Source: Candidatus Melainabacteria bacterium | Lineage (GTDB): Bacteria; Cyanobacteriota; Vampirovibrionia; Obscuribacterales; Obscuribacteraceae | DNA: 55,705 bases | Assembly: GCA_003153555.1 (NCBI GenBank) | Contig: PLZS01000045.1 | Location: 1 to 55,705 of the forward strand | Reading direction: 5' to 3' | Shown here: positions 1 through 7,032 of the stretch, piece by piece | How the letters are laid out: every line of letters starts with the position of its first letter | How positions within the stretch are numbered: the stretch's first letter is position 1 | The notes under the pieces: generated by a model | Told to the model about the DNA's origin: nothing | The model's input: only the letters and a program-made list of their open reading frames with translations | The model's database searches: none | Translations under genes and position numbers: made by a program

Positions 1-2
1 TC

Positions 3-677
3 TTTGCGGTTGCTGATGGCATGGGTGGCGCGGTTGGCGGAGCGAAAGCGAGCAAACTTGCTGTCGAGGCTATTGAAAAGCGTTGGAAGGAATTACCACC
101 GCCGGCTTCTGATCGAGAATCTATCCAAAAATGGCTACTCGAGACGGTGACTCTGGCAAATCAATCTGTTTGGCACGAAGCCGAAGAAGATTCGACGGTT
201 CGAGGAATGGGAACCACCGTGGTTGTTGCCGTTCAAGGCGAAGATAACTACATGGAGATAGCCCACGTGGGCGACTCTCGCGCTTATCTTCTTCGTGATG
301 GCAAACCGACCTTACTGACCAACGATCACTCAGTGGTCCAGGAAATGGTGAGAGCGGGAAGATTGACAGAAGAGCAGGCTCGAATAAATCCTTACAAAAA
401 CTTAATCACTCGTTGCTTAGGGCACGAAGAGAAAGTTGAAGTTGATCAGACGCCTGTTGAACTGAAGCGTGGAGACTGGATTGTTTTGTGCTCTGACGGC
501 TTGCCGACAGTTCTACGAGATGAGCAAATATGCGACGTTGTCAGCACTACGCATGAACCGGATGGTGTATGTGAAGAGCTCGTCAAACTAACTTTGGATG
601 GCGGGGCGCCGGACAACGTTACCGTCGTAGTTGTGAACTATTTTGATCCGGAAGATTCTGACAACGGAAACAAGTAA
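3..677 (+). CDS. PP2C-family protein phosphatase, 5' end outside window
   Basis: Metal-dependent Ser/Thr phosphatase of the PP2C (PPM/Stp) family, expected to reverse phosphorylation by the kinase two genes downstream. The reading frame is open from base 3, so the gene starts before the window. The first visible residues are FAVADGMGG, the metal-binding Asp motif that normally lies about 30-40 residues into the family. Other family blocks follow in order: GMGTTVVVAV, AHVGDSRAYLLRDG, LTNDHS, a metal-site CSDGL and the C-terminal GAPDNVTVVVV. No membrane segment is visible. The gene ends 6 nt before the FHA gene, which fits one operon. Function is assigned from family motifs; substrates are inferred from context. 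Confidence 0.93.
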   Translation, partial: FAVADGMGGAVGGAKASKLAVEAIEKRWKELPPPASDRESIQKWLLETVTLANQSVWHEAEEDSTVRGMGTTVVVAVQGEDNYMEIAHVGDSRAYLLRDGKPTLLTNDHSVVQEMVRAGRLTEEQARINPYKNLITRCLGHEEKVEVDQTPVELKRGDWIVLCSDGLPTVLRDEQICDVVSTTHEPDGVCEELVKLTLDGGAPDNVTVVVVNYFDPEDSDNGNK

Positions 678-683
678 ACGTCC

Positions 684-1151
684 ATGTCAATGAGCGGCAC
701 AGAATGCGCACGTTGCGGTGGGGTGATCGACCCCGAGGGCAGGTGCTCCGTATGTGGCATCACTCAGCAGATAAGCGCTGGAGATTCGAACGGTTCTCAA
801 GGCGATAAAGCGGCAGAGCTTTACGCTGTGCCTGGTGGCGGGCGGCGAGAAACGAAGCAAGCTCGACCTGCTTTCTTGTTCAATAAATTGACCAACGACC
901 GATTTGCCTTGACCCAGTCTGTTAGCAAAATTGGCCGAGACCAGACCAATAATATATCCCTTACCGCCGATCACTATATCTCCCGGCATCACGCCTGGGT
1001 TTTACAGATGCAAGGTGGCTTCTGGGTAGAGGATTTAGGCAGTACTAACGGCACGCTGCTCAACGGCGAGATTTTGACGGAACGCAAACAAATCTTCCCA
1101 GGTGATCGGATCACTTTTGGCAAAACCGAAATGATCTTCGTGCTGGAATAA
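684..1151 (+). CDS. Zinc-ribbon + FHA domain phosphothreonine-binding protein
   Basis: A 155-residue cytosolic protein. The N-terminus has two CxxC knuckles (CARC near residue 8 and CSVC near residue 21), as in a small zinc ribbon. A low-complexity linker follows, then an FHA domain from about residue 72 to the end. The FHA signature is clear: IGRDQTNNI, SRHHAWV, and LGSTNGTLLNG. FHA domains bind phosphothreonine peptides, so this is a likely adaptor or substrate of the adjacent kinase and phosphatase. It lies 6 nt after the phosphatase and 2 nt before the kinase. Another ATG two codons later (MSG) is also possible. Confidence 0.9.
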   Translation: MSMSGTECARCGGVIDPEGRCSVCGITQQISAGDSNGSQGDKAAELYAVPGGGRRETKQARPAFLFNKLTNDRFALTQSVSKIGRDQTNNISLTADHYISRHHAWVLQMQGGFWVEDLGSTNGTLLNGEILTERKQIFPGDRITFGKTEMIFVLE

Positions 1152-1153
1152 AC

Positions 1154-3124
1154 ATGACTGCCGACTTTGGTCAGTACAAAATTCTCGCCGAAATTGGTCG
1201 GGGAGGAATGGGGATTGTTTATCAAGCCTTAGATCAACGAGACAAAAGGCTCGTTGCTATCAAGCAGCTGGTTGTAGCGAACATCGACCCGGCCAAAGAG
1301 CAGGAATTTCGCGATCGATTCAAGCGAGAGGCGGCGACTGCGTCGAGACTAAAGCATCCCAACATTGTCACCGTCTATGATGTCTCGACTGAAACTAACA
1401 ACTATTTCTACGTCATGGAGTTCCTCGAAGGTCACAGCCTGCGCCGGGAGCTGGAGATAAACGGCGGACGCCTAACGCCAGAAAAGTATTGGCCGATTTT
1501 TGCCCAAGTTGTTGAAGGTCTCTCTTTCGCCCACAGCATGAACGTCGTACATAGGGATGTGAAGCCGGACAACATTTTTATCCTCAACGATGGCCGGGTA
1601 AAAATAACTGACTTTGGTATCGCCCGAGCGGCGGACGACTTCGAACAAACCAGTTTGACCAAAACGGGCGTGATGATGGGCACTCTGGCCTACGTTTCGC
1701 CGGAGCAACTGCAAGACGCCAAGAATGTTGATCATCGTGCCGACATATTTTCACTCGGCGTCGTCAGCTATGAATCACTTTCTGGTCACGTCCCGTTCAC
1801 CGGGGATGGTATCGCCCAAACGATTGTCAAAATTGTCTCGCAGGAAGAGAAGCCACTCCACATCTTGCTTCCTTACATTAGCGTTCAGACTTCTGCCACC
1901 GTCACCAAGGCATTGAGAAAAAGAGCGCGTGAGAGATTTCGCTCTGTCAAAGAGTTCGCCAGAGAATTTCAAGAATCATTGGGTGACGCCGCTTGTGAGG
2001 TGCCATCGGGCGAACCTGGTGGATCAAACACGCCGTCTGTCACCGATGCTGGTGGCTGGCAAGAGCCCGAAGATTTGCGACAGTTGCGCATGCAGATGGC
2101 ACCGCCCTTACACAGCACTCCTTCGGACTACACATTCAAAAACAATCTGGTCGGAGATATCGATCCCTCTTTGACGATCGCTCCCACGACAGCCTTCAAC
2201 GTAAAAGCTGAAATCACCATGAAAAATCGCTCTGCGCCTGCGCCTCAAGAAGCGCAAGCCAACAAGCCGATCCATATATTTGATTCACAAGGCAAAAACC
2301 GGACCAAATTAATTGAACCCGCTGTGGTCTGCTACCGGTCAGGGCGCGTCATTGTTGGCGATACAGCCACTCGACAGGTGCACGTTTATTCATTTGAAGG
2401 CAGATGGGTTGGCGATTTAGTGATGAAACCGGATTCTGAAACGAAAACACGTGGCGGCTCGCTCACCAAACCTAGTGGCATTGCCATCGACGTTAAAGGG
2501 CGTGTATACGTGGTCGACAGCAGCGATCCGTACGTTCGAGTATTCGATAGTAAGGGCGTCTTCATCAAAGAATTTTGCAACATCCAAGGTAAAGAAGGAG
2601 GGCTGCAAGGGATAGCACTGGATTCGACTGGTTTGATTTATCTGTCTGATGTTACTAACGCCTGTGTGCAAGTATTTCAGTCTGATCTTGGCTTGTGGCT
2701 GAGAAAAATAGACAATAAAGGGAAAAGCGAAGCTAATTTGCAATTACCGGCAGGATTGGCAATCGATCGCTCGAACCAGCTGTACTGCGCCGATTATGGC
2801 ACCTCACAGATATATGTCTTCTCTAAATCAGGAAGTTTGCTTAGATCGTTTGGTGGCAAAGGCACCGGACCAGGTCAATTCAATGTTCCGAGAAGTGTTG
2901 CAGTTGATAAAAACGACAAAATTTATGTGCTTGATTCGCTTAACCATCGCATTCAGGTTTTTGGCCCGACCGGCAATTTGTTCTATGCTTTCGGCGGAAG
3001 AGGCAGCGACCCAGGTAAATTTGTTGGTCCATCGGACCTGAGCATCGATCTGGAAAATAATCTTCTCTACGTCGCGGACAAAGGGAATCAACGCATCCAA
3101 GTCTTTGAGCTATCGCAAAATTGA
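1154..3124 (+). CDS. Serine/threonine protein kinase with C-terminal NHL beta-propeller
   Basis: Hanks-type kinase, residues ~1-275, fused to NHL repeats, ~380-656. Kinase landmarks: glycine loop GRGGMG (15-20), VAIK with Lys37, catalytic HRDVKPDN (His133-Asp135), DFG (153-155), and SPEQ in the activation segment with Thr-rich TSLTKTG before it. The propeller has about six blades with recurring GIAIDxxGRVYVVD and NxRIQVF patterns. PknD of mycobacteria has the same pairing, but there a transmembrane helix separates kinase from propeller. Here the linker (~276-380) is hydrophilic with no helix long enough to cross a membrane, so the propeller is probably cytosolic. It follows the FHA gene by 2 nt and overlaps maf. 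Confidence 0.95.
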   Translation: MTADFGQYKILAEIGRGGMGIVYQALDQRDKRLVAIKQLVVANIDPAKEQEFRDRFKREAATASRLKHPNIVTVYDVSTETNNYFYVMEFLEGHSLRRELEINGGRLTPEKYWPIFAQVVEGLSFAHSMNVVHRDVKPDNIFILNDGRVKITDFGIARAADDFEQTSLTKTGVMMGTLAYVSPEQLQDAKNVDHRADIFSLGVVSYESLSGHVPFTGDGIAQTIVKIVSQEEKPLHILLPYISVQTSATVTKALRKRARERFRSVKEFAREFQESLGDAACEVPSGEPGGSNTPSVTDAGGWQEPEDLRQLRMQMAPPLHSTPSDYTFKNNLVGDIDPSLTIAPTTAFNVKAEITMKNRSAPAPQEAQANKPIHIFDSQGKNRTKLIEPAVVCYRSGRVIVGDTATRQVHVYSFEGRWVGDLVMKPDSETKTRGGSLTKPSGIAIDVKGRVYVVDSSDPYVRVFDSKGVFIKEFCNIQGKEGGLQGIALDSTGLIYLSDVTNACVQVFQSDLGLWLRKIDNKGKSEANLQLPAGLAIDRSNQLYCADYGTSQIYVFSKSGSLLRSFGGKGTGPGQFNVPRSVAVDKNDKIYVLDSLNHRIQVFGPTGNLFYAFGGRGSDPGKFVGPSDLSIDLENNLLYVADKGNQRIQVFELSQN

Positions 3125-3753
3125 ACACCGATTCTAGACCAAATGGCCGGCTCATCCTCGCTTCTGTGTCTCCACGCCGAAGAGACTTGTTACAGGCGTT
3201 GGGACTTTCGTTTGACATACAGCCCAGCACCATCGACGAAATCATGGACCATGAGCTGAAACCAGAGCAATTGGTTTTAAATTTAGCCAGACAAAAAACT
3301 GAAGACGTATTCACCAGCATCAGCCAAAAGTCCCATTCTGAAAGGCTTCTTGTCCTGGGTGCCGACACTATTGTGGTGCTTGATGGAAAATTCTTGGGCA
3401 AACCAATTGATCAAGAAGACGCCGTATCGATGCTGAAACGACTTTCCGGGCGGCACCATGAGGTGTATACAGGCGTCTGGCTGATTGTGCGCGAACTGGA
3501 TGGATCTACCCAGGCAAGCAACAGCTGCGAAAAGTCTATGGTTCATTTCCGTGCTTTAGATGAGCGGGAGATGACGGCCTATGTCGCCACTGGTGAACCT
3601 ATGGATAAGGCTGGCGCTTACGCACTTCAAGGTATTGGTGCTGCTCTAGTGGAAAAAATAGAAGGGTCACACACAAATATCGTTGGTTTGCCAATACCAA
3701 ATGTAGTATCACTTCTGCGGGCATCAGGTTATCCAATTCTCGGTTTGCCGTAA
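3121..3753 (+). CDS. maf: Maf-like nucleoside triphosphate pyrophosphatase
   Basis: Maf/YhdE family enzymes hydrolyse dTTP, UTP or modified NTPs to the monophosphate and pyrophosphate, a house-cleaning role also linked to septum formation. The N-terminal LILASVSPRRRDLL holds the family's ASxSPRR nucleotide-binding motif. GADTIVVLDGKFLGKP and SGRHHEVYTGVWL follow in the usual order, and the C-terminus has GAYALQGIGAALVEKIEGS. The length of 210 aa is close to normal. The start is a TTG that overlaps the kinase stop by 4 nt, pointing to translational coupling at the end of the signalling operon. Confidence 0.93.
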   Translation: MNTDSRPNGRLILASVSPRRRDLLQALGLSFDIQPSTIDEIMDHELKPEQLVLNLARQKTEDVFTSISQKSHSERLLVLGADTIVVLDGKFLGKPIDQEDAVSMLKRLSGRHHEVYTGVWLIVRELDGSTQASNSCEKSMVHFRALDEREMTAYVATGEPMDKAGAYALQGIGAALVEKIEGSHTNIVGLPIPNVVSLLRASGYPILGLP

Positions 3754-3818
3754 ACGAGCCACTGGAATTAAACAGGCTTAATCACAGGGTTTAGCATAGT
3801 GAAGCCCCCGGGATTTTA

Positions 3819-3832
3819 ATGGGCATGCCCAT
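3819..3832. promoter_or_regulatory. Perfect 14-bp palindrome upstream of a secreted-protein gene
   Basis: ATGGGCATGCCCAT reads the same on both strands and lies 46 nt before the GTG start at 3878, in the 124-nt gap after maf. Its position and perfect symmetry suit a dimeric repressor site, but no known consensus is recognised and it could be chance. Confidence 0.3.
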
Positions 3833-3877
3833 CCACTTGTGTGTTAACTTCTACTGGGAACGTTTGAGGTGAACAGG

Positions 3878-5275
3878 GTGGCAAGACGAAATTTGACGGC
3901 AGCGCTGCAACTAGCGGTACTTAGCTCTTTTGTGGCATGCGGAGCAGTTTTCGCCGCTGATTCAGATCCATCATTAGACCCAATGTGGACAGACCCACCT
4001 GTGGCAGATAAAAAGGCTGCGGCGGCCCCAGCCCAGGCCCTTCCCGAAGCGCCCACAGGCTCAGCGCCGTTGTGCTCGATCGACTCTCTCAAACAAAGCG
4101 CCTTGATCAAGACCGGTGGCTGGCCAGGCATTGGCCCATTTAAAGGAGACGGCAATGAGTATGTCGATGCCGGGCAAAATCGGCTGAAAGTCGAATCCAG
4201 TAAAGACAAGATTACGAGCGCAGAATTGCGTCTCAATAATCAAAACAAAAACACAGCCATATTCAACCTGGAAATGAGTGCGGATTTTCTGCTCGAATCG
4301 CTTGGTGCCAAGGCGGCCCGAATATCCGACTTTAACGGTCAGCTCGAAAAGTCAAGAGTCAAGCTCTTGCAGAGCACCGAAAGCACGCCACTCAACCTGT
4401 CAGCGGGCAGCTACTTGGTCTACTTGCACCCGGAACAGGATAAGAGTGCCGCAGACAAGTACTCATTCGTGATCAAAGTAAGCAGCAAAGATGCAAGTTC
4501 AGACTTGATTAAACGACATTCCAGTGGTGCAGCGACTTCAGCGTCAACGACAACGACCTCGCTGACGGCGGACACGAGCAACGAGAACGGCTGGGATACT
4601 AGCAAAACAACAACTAAGACAATTCCACCAGAAACGGCGATAGCAAAAACGACCAGCAGCAGACCGAACATATCTACGCCAGCTGGGCTTGGATTTGGCA
4701 TCGAAACGGGCGTCCCCAAAGGCACGGCTCGCGTGACGACGACTCAAACAAAGATCGCCACAGCGCTGCCAACCACAACGAGCTCCTCGAGTTCTACATC
4801 GAGTTCGATCACTTCGTCAACGACATCCACTACCGATGATTCAAACCCAGCTACAGCACCACTATCAATGAAGGATACCTTTAGAGATGTGATCGCCGGT
4901 TGGCAGAAATTAAAGAAAGTGGCAGTCAGACAGAGAGATACGTCAGAGTTGTCGCAAGTGTTGTCGGGACGCGCATTGGTACGCCAATCAGATGCCATCA
5001 AGTGGTTGCAAACCAATCACAAATACTACGACATGAATCCAAAAGGCATAATTGTCGACCGCTTCGTTGATCTTGGCAAAGGTCAGAAATATGCGGTATA
5101 CGCTCAGGTAAAAGAGTCCAGCAAGTACATGGACGAACCAACAGGGCAAGTGATCAAAGACAGTGAAGACACGTACAATGTCAACTACACGATTGAGAGA
5201 TCGGGAGACAAGTGGCTGATTAGCGATTCGTCGATTGTTGGTCAACCAACCAAAACAAGCACCAAGAGCCGTTAA
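3878..5275 (+). CDS. Secreted protein of unknown function, Thr/Ser-rich linker
   Basis: No family recognised. The N-terminus is a signal peptide: basic VARRNLT, a hydrophobic stretch, then cleavage near GAVFAADS. Three parts follow: an N-terminal globular region (~60-220), a linker very rich in Thr and Ser (~220-320), and a C-terminal region (~325-465) with FRDVIAGWQKLKKVAVRQRD then WLQTNHKYYDM and a final strand-rich stretch. The C-terminal layout resembles the ARC6/IMS-type or NTF2-like domains that cyanobacterial envelope proteins carry; this is only a suggestion. GTG at 3878 is chosen because GAGG at 3866-3869 lies 8 nt upstream. The in-frame GTG at 3869 would leave no room for a ribosome site. 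Confidence 0.75.
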   Translation: MARRNLTAALQLAVLSSFVACGAVFAADSDPSLDPMWTDPPVADKKAAAAPAQALPEAPTGSAPLCSIDSLKQSALIKTGGWPGIGPFKGDGNEYVDAGQNRLKVESSKDKITSAELRLNNQNKNTAIFNLEMSADFLLESLGAKAARISDFNGQLEKSRVKLLQSTESTPLNLSAGSYLVYLHPEQDKSAADKYSFVIKVSSKDASSDLIKRHSSGAATSASTTTTSLTADTSNENGWDTSKTTTKTIPPETAIAKTTSSRPNISTPAGLGFGIETGVPKGTARVTTTQTKIATALPTTTSSSSSTSSSITSSTTSTTDDSNPATAPLSMKDTFRDVIAGWQKLKKVAVRQRDTSELSQVLSGRALVRQSDAIKWLQTNHKYYDMNPKGIIVDRFVDLGKGQKYAVYAQVKESSKYMDEPTGQVIKDSEDTYNVNYTIERSGDKWLISDSSIVGQPTKTSTKSR

Positions 5276-5305
5276 CCGCCAACAAGCTGGCACTAGAAAG
5301 ACCCA

Positions 5306-7030
5306 TTGATTTCGTCCACCCGCAAACACGCAAATGCTTCGAAGTCTACTTTGTACCTTGTTCTGGGATGCACAATTGCTGCCTGCTCTTCGATTGTGGT
5401 TTTGGCGCAGAAGCCTCTTTATCTGGGGCAGGCTCCTCGACATGCAGAAACACAGCGATCTAGCTCTGTTCCGAGCGCGGCATCGACGCCTCCATCTCTC
5501 AACTCCAGATCTTCGCCGCTAGCCGAAAGCACTCAAAGCGAGAGTGCTCCAACCAATTTGAATGTCATTCCCATAAAAGATGAAACCGGGAAAGGTGTGA
5601 AACCATCCGCGGTGCTCGCTTTTGATGGAGATCTGCTTTTCCTCTCACCAAATTGCCTTTGGGTCAGTGCGGGAGCAGTGGCTGAACTAGGCAGCGCAAC
5701 AGCACTAACAGTGAAGAAAATAGAACCTCCGAAAAGTTTCGGCAGTCTGAAGTTCCAAGAATTCAACACATTTGCGCTTTTTCCGGCTCGCAAATCCATA
5801 ATCGTTTTAGATAAGTCCGGAGACTTGTACGAATATTCTCCTGTCACCAACAAATGGAAGCTTTTCCGAGCCAATCTGCCGTTTTTGAAAGGGCAGCCTG
5901 ACCCCGAGTTCATCGATCTGAGCATTGCCGGTAAGACCGTGACGCTACTGGATCCGGAACGCAATCAAATTTGGCAAGCTAATGGTGGCGCTGCTCACAT
6001 GGACGGCTATCTAAAGGATGTCTTGCCATGGAGAATCAAGCCCGGCGACACTTACGTTGGCGATGGGCTATCAATGGCGGCAGACAATGCCACCATCTAT
6101 GTGTTAAAGAAGTATGGCACGATTACAAAATTCAGTACCACTTCTGGTGCCCCTGGCAGCCATCAACTTCCTTTCCACTACAGACGTTTGAGCGGCATGC
6201 GTCCATCCCGCCTCTGTACAGCGGCCAATGCGCCCCTGTATGTGGTGGAAAGAGAAAACAATCGTGTTTTGGCGATCGATAAAACGTCCGGACAAATCTC
6301 TCAATTCTTGTTCGCAAGGAGCAGCGATTTGCGAGGATTGCTGCCTGTAGTGGAAGGTTTCTGGATTCTAAACTCTGGAAAGTTATTGATGCGAAAACTG
6401 GCACAGCCTGACAGCATGAAGATGGCATTTCTGAGACGTGGCAATGATGATCGCTTGGATGGAATGATCATGCCCATTCAGGGAGTGGCATTGCCCAGAC
6501 ACGTCGGAGTTTTTCCGGGGGCGCGACGGCTCTATCGTTTCGGCATTCATGAGGGAATGGATTTCTTCCTTGACCCAGGCAGCAAGACAAAGGTAACTAT
6601 GGGCACGCCTGTCAGGGCCACAGACGGCGGCAAAGTGCTGCGGGCGGATGCCAACTTCAAGGACATGACGTACCCACAATTTAATCGAGTTATGAATGAG
6701 TGCTACAAGGAACACCGCACATCAGATCGCAATGAGGATCTGTTCAGGGGCTGCCAAGTCTGGATCGGTCATGGCAATGGACTCATGACGCGATATGCGC
6801 ATTTGAGTAAAATCAATCCAGTGCTGAAGAAGGATCAACTGGTGTCTCGTGGGGACCTGATTGCTTTTGTTGGTGTCTCTGGCACGGGACAAAATCTTCC
6901 AGGAAGAACGAAGTACCCACATCTGCATTTTGAAATTTGGTTGAACGGAAAATATTTGGGCTGGGGACTAACTCCCGCGGAAACTATGGGTTTGTACGAG
7001 GATATTTTCGGAAACGGAGCGGGTGGATAG
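5306..7030 (+). CDS. Secreted M23 (LytM-type) metallopeptidase with N-terminal sensor-like region
   Basis: Peptidoglycan-cleaving zinc endopeptidase or a LytM-type regulator. An uncleaved or cleaved hydrophobic signal lies at ~15-33 (LYLVLGCTIAACSSIVVLA). Residues ~90-385 look like a beta-propeller-style region with short W/Y-containing strands. The peptidase domain covers ~395-560: zinc ligands His415 and Asp419 in GIHEGMD, then WIGHGNGLMTRYAHL, and HLHFE with His539 and His541. All canonical M23 ligands are present, so it may be active. The start is a TTG 30 nt after the previous gene. The next gene begins 2 nt after the stop, so these envelope genes are probably cotranscribed. Confidence 0.88.
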   Translation: MISSTRKHANASKSTLYLVLGCTIAACSSIVVLAQKPLYLGQAPRHAETQRSSSVPSAASTPPSLNSRSSPLAESTQSESAPTNLNVIPIKDETGKGVKPSAVLAFDGDLLFLSPNCLWVSAGAVAELGSATALTVKKIEPPKSFGSLKFQEFNTFALFPARKSIIVLDKSGDLYEYSPVTNKWKLFRANLPFLKGQPDPEFIDLSIAGKTVTLLDPERNQIWQANGGAAHMDGYLKDVLPWRIKPGDTYVGDGLSMAADNATIYVLKKYGTITKFSTTSGAPGSHQLPFHYRRLSGMRPSRLCTAANAPLYVVERENNRVLAIDKTSGQISQFLFARSSDLRGLLPVVEGFWILNSGKLLMRKLAQPDSMKMAFLRRGNDDRLDGMIMPIQGVALPRHVGVFPGARRLYRFGIHEGMDFFLDPGSKTKVTMGTPVRATDGGKVLRADANFKDMTYPQFNRVMNECYKEHRTSDRNEDLFRGCQVWIGHGNGLMTRYAHLSKINPVLKKDQLVSRGDLIAFVGVSGTGQNLPGRTKYPHLHFEIWLNGKYLGWGLTPAETMGLYEDIFGNGAGG

Positions 7031-7032
7031 AG

